This document shows positions 11,471-22,379 of a stretch of DNA of 64,000 nt, one piece after another. The DNA lies in contig OZ038381.1 of NCBI GenBank assembly GCA_964036045.1, positions 124,441,708 to 124,505,707 of the forward strand, written 5' to 3'. How positions within the stretch are numbered: the stretch's first letter is position 1; each line of letters starts with the position of its first letter. The notes below the pieces were generated by a model. It saw nothing but the letters and a program-made list of their open reading frames with translations, made no database searches and was not told the origin of the DNA. The translations under genes and the position numbers were made by a program. This stretch comes from Eutreptiella sp. 'Long Island Sound 2002' (lineage: Eukaryota; Euglenozoa; Euglenophyceae; Eutreptiales; Eutreptiaceae).

Positions 11471-14400
11471 GATGTGGCCTGCCGCAGCTCCCTCCTGCTG
11501 CGATCCGCTCAGACTTTGTCCACCACGTTGCTGGGCTTTGAGTTCCCCCAACGTCCTCAACATGTCCTCAGCAACCTCCTCGATCAATCTCACGCGTGGG
11601 TCTGGGCCGGGTCCTCCACCATAGCCTTTTCCTCCGCCTTTCCCTTGGCCCTTTCCTTGGCCTTTTCCACCGTCTCCGCCCTTTGCCTTCCAATGGGCAA
11701 TTCGTTGCCCCTTGGGCTTCTTGTCGGGATGGGCGGCGAAGTAGGTCCTCTTGTCTTCCTCATATACCTTGCAATGCCGGAGGTCATGTGCATGGTTGTT
11801 CCCCTTGCTGTAGCAGACCCAGCAACCGTCGTGCTGTGATCTGTGCTCACCGAACGAGAGCGGCAGGTTCCCGATCCTCCGCGGTTCTCTGCGGTTCTTG
11901 GTCCTTGGGTCCAGGCGGTTCCACCTGGACCTGTCCTGCCCATGCTCCTTCATAATTTGCGCTACAAACGCGAAGAAGTGGGCTTCCTCTTGATCCTCTC
12001 GGATGGTCGCGGTCCAGAGACCTTGGCCGCTTCCACTCCCTTCCTCCGCGTTGCTGACTGTGTCCCCCTTGACCTCTCAGTGATGGCGATCTTCCCAATG
12101 ACCTCGATGTGCATGGCCCTGTCGATCCTGCATGTGGGCTTCTTTCTTGGCGTTGAGCTTCAGCTCCACCCTGATGTTCTTCACGATCTCGTCCAGGCTC
12201 ATGCCGGCGAAGATGACCTGCATCCTCAGGGGCTCTCTGCGCCTCCACTCCGCATTGTTGAGGCGCATCAGCCTCTGCCCCATGGTGTCGCCGAATACCT
12301 CCACGTAGACGGCGTTCTTCAACCCCAACATTCGGCTCGGCTCGCCGAGGTTTTGCGGGAAAAACTCCATCATTCCGGCGTGGGTGTATTCCGATGCCAT
12401 GATCCGTACCGCCACGCGCTTCTTTGCTCTCTTCTTCTCCTCGTCATCCACCCTTCTCTTCCGGTGGCCGGGGAGGACGTCCTTCAGCAGGTGTCGGATC
12501 TCGCTGGCCTCATTCCAGTCCTCCACCAGCTTGAGGCTTCTTCGGTACTTGCGGATGTACCGATTCCATTCCCGGACCCTCAATTCCCCGCGCTCCAGCG
12601 GCAGCGGATTGGACCACAAATCCTCCAACTTCTGGTTGGGGGCGTCCACTTGCTCCTCGTCCTCCAGCCACTGGAGGCAGGCTTGCTCCGTCTGGATCAA
12701 TCAGCCGCGGATCTGATCCCTGAGCTCCTCCTTCAGGTCCTGCGCCAGCCTGTGTGGGAATGTCCGACGTACCCACCTATCCCTTGGCGCTCCCTCCATC
12801 TCGCCGACGACCTCCTCGGCGAAGTCCTCCCAATCCAGGATGAAGTCATCCAGGTTGGAGGGGTTGCCATTGTAGTAGGGGATTTTGATTCCCCTGAGGT
12901 CGTCAATCCTGATGGCATCTCCGACGTCCGCAGCCACCACTCCACCGAGACGGATACCACCTGTGGCCGGGGGGTGTGAGTACACTCCCCGTACATCCCT
13001 CTCCTCCATGGAGTGCGGTCCAGTTGGGCCTGAACCCATGGGGTTTGGCATGCGGGAGGGACTTGCTCCACCGGCTGTCCATATACCCGTAGTGGGGTCC
13101 TTCACCCACAGGTTTCCGCCTGGATGGCCTCGACCATGTCTGTCTGTCCTTCCCATGGTTCGCCCCTGCATGGTCTTGCTCTGGATCTCCTCTTCCGCAA
13201 AAACGGCATGGGCAGTCGTAGTGGTCGGTGGATCCTGGGCGGCATGGGACATCTGTACCATCAGGCTCCTCAGGTCCGTGGTTGCGTGCTCTTCCCGCAT
13301 GGACCCAGCCGGTGCCGTATGCTCCCCGATCATTATGGATCTGCTGAACATGGGAACAAACAGCAGCGCACCCGGGTCAACACGCGGAGGCGCGTATGGT
13401 GCCTCTGCAGGGCCGCCCATGGGTTTATCCATGGCGCTCCTGAGGGTCTTAACCCGCTCCACCGGCTCTGTTGTGGCCGGCCTTGCCGGGAGCTCCGGAC
13501 CCAAGCCGAGGGGTTGTAACTCCTCTAGCCTTTTCAGGCGTCCCAACATGTCCTCCATCAGGTGGACAAGGCTGTCCAACACTCGCTGCTGCTTCTGCAG
13601 GGCCATCTCCAGCTTCTCCTGGTACCGGTCCTGCTCCGCTCGCAGCTCCGCCATGTCTCTCACCGCTTCCGACTGGTCTTCCAGGATCACCGCGATGTCC
13701 TCCTCTAGGCCGTCCTTCTGGTTGTCCAGGCGGTCGAGGTGCTGCACAATGCCGTCCATCTCCCTCTTTGGATACTTGCCGATGAGGAAGGATACGTGCT
13801 CGCAGTGGCACTCAACGTGATTTCAACCTGATCCGGCGCATCCCAAGGTTCCCGGCGCCTCAGACTCCTCCGCCATGGGTGAGTCGCCCATGTCATCCCG
13901 CGTTGGCTCCGTGTGTCGGGCCACAGGCGCCGTTCGGGCTCTGGCAGGCCTCTCCAACGCCTCGGCGTCATGCTCCAGGCTGGGTTCGGGGGCCGTGTGC
14001 GCCCTTGTGGGCGGTATGGCCATCTCCTCCAAGTCCGAAGGGAAAGCTGTCCGATAGCCATCGGAATGCCCCTCGGACTCTGCAGCTGACCACAGCCTGA
14101 CCGGGCTGGGATCCGTCTCCATCGCCCTGGCTTCGGCTGCGGGTTTTGGGGACCCGCGCTTCCGGTAACGCCGGGCCCTGCCGGTGCTGCCAGTCTCCTC
14201 CAACTCCTCCGCAGCGGAGCGGAGATTGCAAGCCTTGCTGCATTGCCTTTCACACATGGAGGCCAGGTCCTCCATGTCTAGCCCATGTCCTGCAAGGGCT
14301 CTCCGTCCTGAGCATCTTTGCTCTTCTTGAGCTTCCAAGTCCGGCGTCGACTCCACGGACTCGACAATCTGCACCAGGGGCATCCTTGGGCAGGGCTCAT

Positions 14401-14545
14401 GAGGGCCCAAGTCCCCGGTGCGGCGGTAGGGGGCAGGTACTCCTCTGCTACCATAAGGAAGGTCCCTACCAGGACCGACCCCTGCTGTACCCCTTCCACC
14501 ATTTCCTGTCACTCCTATGGTCTTGCTTCTCACCAGGTTCTGCAT
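11471..14545 (-). pseudogene. gag: Element A Gag, starting in the 5' LTR
   Basis: About 1,025 codons in one frame from an ATG at 14,545, which lies 91 bp inside the 5' LTR. The frame runs through the LTR edge and the PBS, then through TGA codons at 13,823, 12,701 and 12,077. Segments: an acidic, low-complexity N-terminus; a coiled coil near 13,759-13,500 (QHLDRLDNQKDGLEEDIAV, RAEQDRYQEKLEMALQKQQR); capsid-like sequence around IPYYNGNPSNLDDFILDWEDF; and a nucleocapsid knuckle CWVCYSKGNNHAHDLRHC (about 11,824; Cys-x2-Cys-x8-His-x4-Cys) followed by a Gly/Lys-rich RNA-binding tail. It would form the particle shell and package RNA. A later start, such as 13,759, cannot be excluded. Confidence 0.75.
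14442..14453 (-). other. Element A primer-binding site
   Basis: TGGTAGCAGAGG on the minus strand, one base after the 5' LTR. It resembles the initiator-Met tRNA site of plant LTR elements (TGGTATCAGAGC) with small differences. The same string is present in B2 at 47,969-47,981. Confidence 0.75.
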
Positions 14546-16903
14546 GATCTTGCCCTACCCTGCACAATTTCCCACAAAAAATAGTAAAATATGGCTCCTT
14601 CACACAAATCCTGATCCCTTGCAATAACCAGCTCCCACGTACAATAGCTCCAATCCAAATGATCCACACTGAGGGCTTCCAAGGGTGTTTTAGGTCCCGC
14701 GTTGACACTCAACAACTCCTCTCAACACGCCGGTCGTCTCACGGTGCACACGGAGACACGGGCGTTGGGCATGCACATAGAATTGCACCAATACAATAAT
14801 GGAAAAAGAAGCCCTGAAATTGGCATATGAACACAAATCAAGCAACATTTGGGAATGAGGGAAACATACACATATACGGCCATAGACCCCTCATTCCCTG
14901 GACTCAGGACCTTCCCTTGACTCGCCAACATGATGCCCTGAACCAAGTCAAATAAGATGGCCAAATGCCATGTGTCAAAAGTCACTACACAAACCACAAA
15001 AATGTGTTCACTCCCAAGCCTCTAAATCCTAGCCCAATAGAGGAGGTGGCGTGTCATGGCCGAGAGTGGCACTCAGGACCATGCCCTACCTTGAGATAAA
15101 CTTGGTTGGACTTGGAGTTGATTGGGCTTGGAGAATTGCCCCATGAGGATGACTTCACACCGTATCAAAATTAGGCAAATTACACCATAGTGCCCAAAAT
15201 TTAATTATATACTCAAACATGCATACCGCAAATGTTCAAGTGCTCCATGCATGTGTCAAACCGGAAAGTAATATACAAGGGTGATTTCGACCAAAGGTCC
15301 ATGCCCAAGAATATCCTCACATTGGCTCCCAAACCCCTCCAGATATATACATGCCATGCTTCACAAAACAACTCACGAATTTGAGACCTGATTTTGTGAG
15401 GCCTCGTGTGCCACACCAAAGTGACCACGTGATCCGGCATATGGTGAGGTGCAACACCGAAGCATATGCCAACATTAATGCGACATACCATAGTTCACAC
15501 ATCTCTAGGCACGTTACTGTTAGCCGACCAGGTGAGCACAAAGAATACAAAAATGAGCATAAAATGTGGTCAAAAACATGCAAATGTTGCTAAATTCAAA
15601 GTAATCACAATAGTATATAACTTCGCTCGCCCATGGTATCAACATATGGTTCAAGACACAATTGCTTGGGACCATTTGCAAACAACCCCCCCCACTTGGG
15701 TCCCCACAAGGACGCATAGGGACACCTTCGAACCTCCTCACGATACGCACCATGAAAATGGGAAAATTGATAGTGGCGCTTGTGGGTCGCTCTGTAGGCC
15801 TTCCCACATGCACTATATGTGCGGTAGACTTGGTGTAGCGCTATGGAGCTCAACATTGGGACATGGCCGAATGCCTTGCCACGTATGACTCCACATATCT
15901 TCCTACAACCGGAGATATATAACATGGGCGTGAGCATAGCACAGCACATACCATCCATATAACACATACCCTTAAAAAGTGGCTCCCACCATGGTATGCC
16001 ATGCCCCTCCATGGACATAACTTCACGTTAAAAATACGTAGGAACCCAAGAAAAGTTTCTGTGCAACACCGACACTCATGCAGTACACTCGAAAGTCGCA
16101 TAAAAATATTCACTTGCATGGTCCAAGAGTTATATATCACTTTCTACCCTCTTGACCATTATCCTTTGCTACACCAGGCATTTCTACACATCAAAAGCGT
16201 TTGACGCTCCAAAAATTGAGTTGAGACCAATGCGGTTCTAGCCCATATCTCAAAATTGTAACTCCTTGCGATGAGCCGGAGATATGACCTTTCAAAGTGG
16301 CCTCACGAATCAATTTTGTTTCGCCTATGTCTGCAATAAAAATGAAGGAGACAACAAAAGGAAGGTTGATTCGTGATCGGGGAAAGATGTAGCACCACTC
16401 GAAATTCACCATATCAAGTGCAGCGACCTCGAAATCGAAAATCCGATTCTGAATGTCCGAAAAAATTGGTTTAATTTTGCGAGTGTATAACATGAAAATT
16501 GCGGAAGCAAACGAACCCTTTACTGATGAATATTAACCCTTCATTGGGGTTTCCGCTAAAATAGCTGGAAATAACAGTTAACATATCGGTTACCGCAAAA
16601 TCGCGAGGCAACTGACAGTCGCCGATACATTGACAATCAGAACGGATAGCTGAAAAATTACGGAAACATTATGAGAAAAAAACCCTGTTGATTCCTGATA
16701 TTTTGATATATAAATCTCAGCCGGCGGCGCCTCGGTATTGAATGTGGCCGCTCCCAGCTGGAATGCCCAAGCCTATCACACTATCACATCAGGTTAGCTC
16801 AGGTGAATGGGAGAGTATGATATCAACCAATGGCGGCTTGCCGGCCCATAGATACACACCCCAAGTGACCCAAAGATGGCCACGGGGGTCCGAACCGGCT
16901 TCA
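14455..16903 (-). repeat. Element A 5' LTR
   Basis: 2,449 bp. It starts TGAAGCCGG at 16,903 and ends at 14,455 one base before the PBS. A TATA-like AT-rich patch (TTTATATATC on the minus strand) lies near 16,710, about 190 bp into the LTR; a promoter role is inference. The gag ATG at 14,545 lies near its 3' end. Confidence 0.92.
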
Positions 16904-16908
16904 CCGCT
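16904..16908 (+). repeat. Target-site duplication of A, right copy (CCGCT)
   Basis: Second copy of CCGCT directly outside the 5' LTR of A. Removing A and one copy restores an unbroken B1 gag frame. Confidence 0.85.
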
Positions 16909-16938
16909 GGGGTTGAGGTCAAGTTCCCTGAAGAGGGA

Positions 16939-16941
16939 TAG
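16939..16941 (+). promoter_or_regulatory. B1 gag-pol UAG junction
   Basis: GAG GGA TAG GGG GGC AGC: the frame coming from the B1 gag tail (GVEVKFPEEG) meets UAG and continues open into the protease (GGSSEDEDLVFW). The B2 copy has the same codon and the same GGG GGC after it at 30,186-30,188. UAG followed by G-rich sequence recalls the murine leukaemia virus readthrough context. Confidence 0.6.
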
Positions 16942-17425
16942 GGGGGCAGCTCGGAGGATGAGGATTTGGTTTTCTGGATCACCGTGAAAATTGGTGACCA
17001 GATCTACAAGGCTGTGTCAGACACGGGTGCTACGCTTTCTATCGCAGCCCGCAGACTGCTGAAACAGGCCAAGATCTGGAAAGCCCAAACCGTGGCCATA
17101 AGGGTTGGGGATGGTCGGACCATCCATTCCCTGGGGGGGGGTCGATTTGACCGTGTGTTGGGGTGACGAGCAGGTCACTCAGCACTGCAAAGTGCTGGAC
17201 ATCGACGCCTTTGACATTGTCATAGGCACAGATTTTCTGTGCCGTACCCTCCAGGTGAAACTGTTGTCTTTGCAACGTCCCTATGCCCTTCACTGCGACT
17301 TTGGCAGTGGCCATTTCTCTGTCCCTCTGGAGCTGTCAGGACGAAAAGAATCTGGTCTGCGCTACGTGAACCGGTCTTATCGAGCTGAAAACTATCAGTT
17401 GGTGCGGCCCGTCTTGGAAAATTGA
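16942..17425 (+). pseudogene. pol: B1 aspartic protease
   Basis: Retropepsin of the B family: active site YKAVSDTGATLSIAARRLL, then IRVGDGRTIHSLGG, then the second half DIDAFDIVIGTDFLCRTL. The two halves are in different frames. The shift falls at a run of nine G at 17,132-17,140; eight would keep the frame. The B2 copy is also shifted at its G run. The segment ends at TGA 17,423, which probably replaced a Trp codon, and the same frame continues into the next domain. Confidence 0.8.
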
Positions 17426-18052
17426 CTGGCCGCCCTGCAGGTAGACCTGAATGAAGTACAGGTGGAACTGTTCCCGAGTAAAGAGCAGCACATGATGCAG
17501 CTCTATTGCTCACGGTATCTGCATAACGCCTACCGCTTCTTTTGGAAAACGATGGGGTTGTGCTATGCTAATCCCCGATTCTCTCAACTCGCTAAGGTGC
17601 TTACAAAAATTGCCCTTGAAGGAGCGAGAGCGGTCCTGTGTACCCCCGACTGGCGTACCACAGGCGAACAAGCCTGTTGGAGAGGACTGTTGGACCATAT
17701 GACAGTGGGAAGAACTGAAATCCCCAATGGTCTAATCTACGTCCCTGAGGACTCTCAAGAGACCATGCCCGCCCCTGAATGGGGCAGTTTCCTGTCCAGC
17801 GTAGATGGCTCTCTAAACCCCGTACCTGTGAGCGACCTCGACCAGGTGGTACTCAAGGAGTTGATGGCGGAACACAGAGGCCTTACCCTCCTGGCTCTCA
17901 AGAAAAGATCTGATTACTCTTCGGTCACTACTACGAGTGGTGAGTGCTCCGATGAGCAGGAGACGCCAGCCGTCTCCACTCCCCTGGCTGATGCTGACGA
18001 CCGCCTAAGCGATATCGCCAGTGCTTACTCCCGGTTGACCCAGAGGTGGTGA
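17426..18052 (+). pseudogene. B1 Dam-methyltransferase-like module in Pol
   Basis: In-frame continuation of pol after the TGA at 17,423. The order VQVELFPSKEQHMMQLYCSR, then GLCYANPRFSQLAKVLTKI, then GARAVLCTPDW, then an acidic tail fits the Dam-like (N6-adenine methyltransferase fold) domains found inside many algal and oomycete retroelement polyproteins, where the motif is usually N-P-P-F. Here it is N-P-R-F, so catalysis is doubtful. Element C has a comparable module in the same place. Role in the element life cycle is unknown. The assignment is from remembered family patterns, not a search. Confidence 0.55.
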
Positions 18053-18601
18053 CACTGAAGCACAGCGCTTTCCTAGCGCAGCTGCTGATGGATGAGGTGG
18101 ACCTTGGTGAGTCCACTCATGGCGGGTGCCATGACCACGCTGTATTCTCCATGCAGGCCACAGATGGCCCTACAGGTCAGGTACCTGGCGCTAAACCCTC
18201 ACGGAACCATATGCCCGTCTCCTGGTACAATGTAGAGGACCTAAAACAGGTTCTTTGGGCTAAGGCTGAGGGTATCGAGCGACGGACCCGCCTGGACCTC
18301 CTCAAGAGGACCTGGAAAACGTCTGTATGGTCCGAGGAGGATGATGAAGAGATGACTCTTTCGATCCTGAGGTACCTCTGGTATACTCCCTTCACTATGC
18401 CCAGCAGGCTCGCCAGGACTGGGAGGATGAACTACCCCCTGAAACCATGGGGCGTATGAAGAAACAGGAAAAAGGGAAGAGCAACCTCCATGCTGAGGAG
18501 GATTTTGTTGAGAAACTGGAGAGCATGAACCTAGACCTCCGTCTCCGTAAGCTCATCCAGAAATATCGGGAGGTTTTTGGAGCGTTCCTCCCACCCCTGT
18601 C
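18046..18601 (+). pseudogene. B1 pol linker before RT
   Basis: Region joining the Dam-like module to RT. Coding sequence appears successively in frame 1 (18,046-18,459: LKHSAFLAQLLMDEVDLGES) and frame 3 (18,447-18,662: EEDFVEKLESMNLDLRLRKL and KYREVFGAFLPPLSCK, the usual lead-in to a Ty3 RT). At least two indels are therefore needed to read it through. No separate domain recognised. Confidence 0.6.
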
Positions 18602-20170
18602 TTGCAAAACACTGGTCCAGATAGACCAAAAACTCAAACAATGTTTGAAGGGTCTGTGGTAAGACAGCGTCCATACCCCGCCCCACAAGACAAGATAGAC
18701 GAGATCGAACGCCAGATCCAGGAATGTATAGATGCTGGCCTCGTCGAGGAATCTAAACAGGGGGACTACCCCCGCCATTGTAGCCCTTCTTTTCTAGTGG
18801 CTAAACCTGGCTCCACTGCCATGCGCTTGGTCGTTGACTACGGTGAGGTCAACAAGAAGACCCAGAACCACTCAGTGAGTATCTCCAACATGGAGAACAC
18901 CCTGGGGAGAATCGCGAAGTGTCGATTCAAGAATAAGATGGACAAGCGCAGTGGCTTCTGGCAGGTAGACCTAACTGGAGCAGCCCAGGAACTGCTCGCC
19001 TTTGTAAACCCCAAGGGCCGTGTCTTCCGCTGGAAGGTCATGCGCTTCGGTGTCGTGAATGCCCCTGCTCTCTTTCAGGAGCTGATGAACAAAATCCTAT
19101 ATATCCTGAGGCGCAGACCCCTTGTACAGGAACTGGTTTCCCGCGGGGCTGAGATGGAGGCGCACATCGACAACGTGAGCCTGGGTACTAATACCCAGGA
19201 GGATCATATCCTCCTCCTACAAGAGTTGTTCACTGTCTGTCAGGAAAACCATCACCGCATCGAACTCGAGAAATGTGAGTTCATGCCTGAGGAGATGGAG
19301 TATCTAGGTTTTGATGTTGGGTATGGCTGGTGGAAACCAGCCGCATCTAAGATGCAACCCCTGCAAGACATCCAGATAAGTGACGACCCTAAGAAGGGAC
19401 CACACGACGTGCGGAGTTTCATTGGCGCCTGCAATTTTTACCGGCGCCATATCCACCATTTTACGTATTCATCAGCCCCCCTGACTGACCTTATAAAAAA
19501 CACCAATCCTTGGCGATGGACAGAAAAGGAAGGGGCCTGTTTCCAGGAGTTGAAGAAGAAAATTTCCTCTACCAACTGCCTGGGGGTACCCCGCCCTAAG
19601 GGCGAGATAATACTCGTCACAGATGCCTGTGATGTAAGGGGGGGTGGTACCCTATACCAGTGGCAGGAGCTTAACCCCGCTGAGTTGTCTCACTGCCAGT
19701 TTCAAACTTCAGGTCTGAACCGCGATGGAACCCTGAGGCATGACCACCCTACCAATGAATGGTGTCTGGTACCTCTTGGTCACTGGAGCTGGAAGTGGAA
19801 TCAAGGACGATTCAACTACAGTACCTACGACCAGGAACTCGTGGCTGGGATGCTCGTGCTTTCTTACCAGTCCCGTCTACTTGGTACTAACCCTATTGTC
19901 TGGCTTTCTGACTAAGAGCCAGTAAAAACGTTTCAGAAGGGTCCTCCTCCTGAAAAAGCGAAACTTGAACAATGGTGGACCTACCTCAGTCAGTTCAGGC
20001 TGACTGTGGACCATAACCAGGGTTTCAAGAACGAGATGGCTGACTACATATCCCGTAACAACTTCGACGCCCTCCTAGGTGAGTGCTCTGAGGCGTTGGC
20101 CACACAGGCGTTTCAGCGCATGGACGTCCAGCTGGACTTATCCATGCGCACTGCAGGCGTACTGGAGGGC
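18602..20170 (+). pseudogene. pol: B1 reverse transcriptase and RNase H
   Basis: RT blocks: DAGLVEESKQGDYPRHCSPS, RLVVDYGEVNKKTQNHS, first catalytic Asp region SGFWQVDLTGAAQELLAF, and the active-site box AHIDNVSLGTN, where family members have I-D-D. The second Asp is replaced by Asn, which should abolish polymerase activity. The RNase H starts at ILVTDACDVRGGGTLYQW and includes STYDQELVAGMLVL. TAA at 19,913 interrupts the frame, and the RNase H tail (FRLTVDHNQGFKNEMADYIS) follows in the same frame to TGA at 20,171. Confidence 0.85.
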
Positions 20171-21730
20171 TGAAGTCCGAGAGATTACCATGCTGAGTAC
20201 AAATGCGTACTCAACTCCCTCAGTGATGGCCTAGAGGCACGACTGATAGACGGCGACCGTTGGTACAAAGATAACCAATATCTGTACTATGATGATCGTA
20301 TAGTCGTGCCTCAGGCACCACTTGACGGTTGCCTACAGTGGGCCCATCTCAGCTCAGGGCAGACAGGGTGCAACACGTCTGTTGACTCCTTCAGGGAGTG
20401 TTTCTACTCCCCACTAACGTGTGCTGATCTACGTGCTTGTATGCAGTCCATAGTGGACTCCTGTGGTTGTCCCGCCAGCAAGCAGAGCAACTCATGTGAC
20501 CGGGAACTGGTCTCCAGTCTGCCCGTCCCCTACTGTGCTAATTCTGTGTTGTACGTGGATTTCATCCACGGTCTGCCTAAGTTTGGTGGCTATGACAGCT
20601 GTTTCGTTGTGACCTGCGGCCTAACCCGATTCACCCGTGCATTCCCCTGCAGCAAAAAGATCACAGGGGAACAGACTGTGAAAATGTTCGTTGAACAATG
20701 GTTCTAACACTATGGGGCACCTAAGGAGGTGCACTCAGGCGAGAATGTACGTATCTGGAGCGATACCGGATGGTACAAGCGGGTATTGGACGCCCTGAAC
20801 GTCCATGTGACCACAGGTGTGCCCTACACTCACACTTCTAACCCTCTGGGCAAGAGACAGAACCGTGTGCTGGAGCAGAACCTGAGGATGCTGATTAAAC
20901 AGGAGCGTACCAAAGATTGGGTACGTCTGTTACTCTGGGCTGGCCTAACCATGAACTCTCAGGAGAGTGCCTCAACTGGCTATACCCCCCGCGAACTGTT
21001 CCATGGGGGGCATCCTGCGTGGTTCTTTGAAGCCCCTTTTCCGGAGGACTACAAGATCCCCGTACGTGACTGGCTGGAGCAAGCGCAGGACCTGGCTAAC
21101 CTGGCTAGAGCTAACCTGAAACACTTTCGAGAACGTGGGTTGACTAGGCGTAACCGCACAAGACGTCCTGCCACCTTCAAGGTAGGGGACCTTGTGCTGG
21201 TACACCGTTCGCGACTGCCCACATGGCGCCGCAACTGTCTCCAGGACCCTTACTTTCTGTCTTATCGTATTATAAGAATAGATGGATCCAGGATCCATGT
21301 GAGGTGGACCCTCCGTCTAGGTGGGGAGTTGCTGTGTGCACCTAAGCAGCTGAGACACTACCACTCGCCTGATGAACTGGCCTCGGACGAGTGGCGTCTG
21401 TCTGATAGAGAGGTCGAGCGCATCGACCTAGAGAACGCTGCCAACCCTGAGGAGGCAGACGAGCTCGGAGAGATGACTGCCGATGAGAGGGCAGTCAATG
21501 GCTACTGCGTGGTTGCAGGTATTGCTCGCCACGAGTATAAACAGGGATGGAAATTCCTTACCCTGTGGGATGGCTATGGGCTATCTGAAGCGACCTGGAA
21601 ACCCATGTCCGCCTTTGTACAGCCAGATGGGAGTATCAACCCCATCTATCGCTCCTACCTCGTTGAGAGCAACGAGGGACAGCTACTGACACGTGCTGAG
21701 ACTCTGTCCCAGCGGAAGAAGAAACACTAA
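20171..21730 (+). pseudogene. pol: B1 integrase with chromodomain
   Basis: Same frame as the RT. The zinc-binding part (WAHLSSGQTGCNTS ... VDSCGCPASK) has Gln where the second His is expected. The core begins at SVLYVDFIHGLPKFGG; TAA at 20,705 interrupts it. The region of the second Asp and the Glu (EVHSGENVRIWSDTGWYKR, GKRQNRVLEQNLR) is degenerate. The C-terminal part has the GPY/F-like DLVLVHRSRLPTW ... YRIIRIDG, and a chromodomain-like end (YKQGWKFLTLWDGYGLSEAT, WKPMSAFVQPDGS). It ends at TAA 21,728-21,730 after KKKH. Confidence 0.82.
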
Positions 21731-22379
21731 TCTCCTTGTGCCTTACTATTAACTGTCTTCTAACCTCCCAGGGGCGGTGAGCACTCTTGTGCAGATATGT
21801 CTGCGTAGGTGTGTGACAGCAGTTGTCACAGTTGCCATGCATTGCATCGCAGGACAAAACCCGTAGCCCCCCGTGACATCCACCCCCTGGCCAAAGGCCA
21901 TCTGTCTTGCCCAGACCACTGCTTTCTGAGTGCTGCACCAGCCCTGGCTGTGCGATGCAGTCCCATGCTTATGGTTACCAGCGTAAGCCAGGTGGCCGCT
22001 TATCAGGTTTGCAACCACCGGGCGAGTGTGTGCCTTGTTGACGATGTGTTGCATGGGAACTGCCCTGATGTAATGACCCTGGGGAGCCAACGAAGAGCGG
22101 TGGCTTTCTCCTCCGGGGGAGAAAGACAAGCAAGCTGTTATGACGCAAGGTATGTCCGCCCTCCTTGGGGACAAGTGTGCCCACAGTTAGGATCCCTGAC
22201 TGGTCCAGACCCATGGGGTTCTACCCTTCCTCACCGGGATGCCATACCCCTGAGTGTGCTACGTATGTCTGCATGTGTCTCACTTCACTCCCCGGCGTGG
22301 CTCCCGGAAACCGGGCTTCGCTGACGTCAGACCGAAGGTCCCAATAGATTCGGGCCACACGGTGCAGGCGACGGCGAAA
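21731..22379. other. Possible B1 3' LTR start, otherwise featureless
   Basis: Directly after the B1 stop codon is a short spacer, then AGGGGCGG and TGAGCACTCTTGTGC at 21,777, which would fit a polypurine tract and LTR start. No matching 5' LTR is in the window and it does not resemble the B2 LTR-like sequence at 48 kb, so the end cannot be placed. No gene seen. Confidence 0.35.

Larger units (their letters stand above)
3575..16903 (-). mobile_element. Element A: complete Ty3/gypsy chromovirus, 13.3 kb
   Basis: Minus-strand element bounded by 2,458- and 2,449-bp direct repeats and a 5-bp CCGCT duplication. Order in its own direction: 5' LTR (16,903-14,455), one-base spacer, PBS, gag, in-frame UAG, pol (protease, RT, RNase H, integrase, chromodomain), polypurine tract, 3' LTR (6,032-3,575). 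The LTR starts 5'-TGAAGCC; its 3' end reads CTTCYTT in both copies instead of the usual CA. It is inserted in the gag tail of B1. The LTRs differ by scattered substitutions and short indels, so the insertion is not recent. Confidence 0.92.
3385..21776 (+). mobile_element. Ty3/gypsy chromovirus B1, split by element A
   Basis: Plus-strand LTR retrotransposon: gag tail (3,385-3,574), then after removal of element A and one copy of its target duplication, gag end, in-frame UAG, protease, Dam-like module, RT, RNase H, integrase and chromodomain to 21,730. No 5' LTR is visible. A possible 3' LTR start is the TGAGCAC at 21,777, preceded by purine-rich AGGGGCGG, but no second LTR copy exists here to confirm it. 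Several stops and frame changes make it non-functional. Confidence 0.8.

Noticed and set aside
17128-17145. Programmed frameshift at the G run in B protease
   Set aside because: Run length differs between B1 (9) and B2 (8) and the shift lies inside the protease fold; homopolymer indels are simpler.
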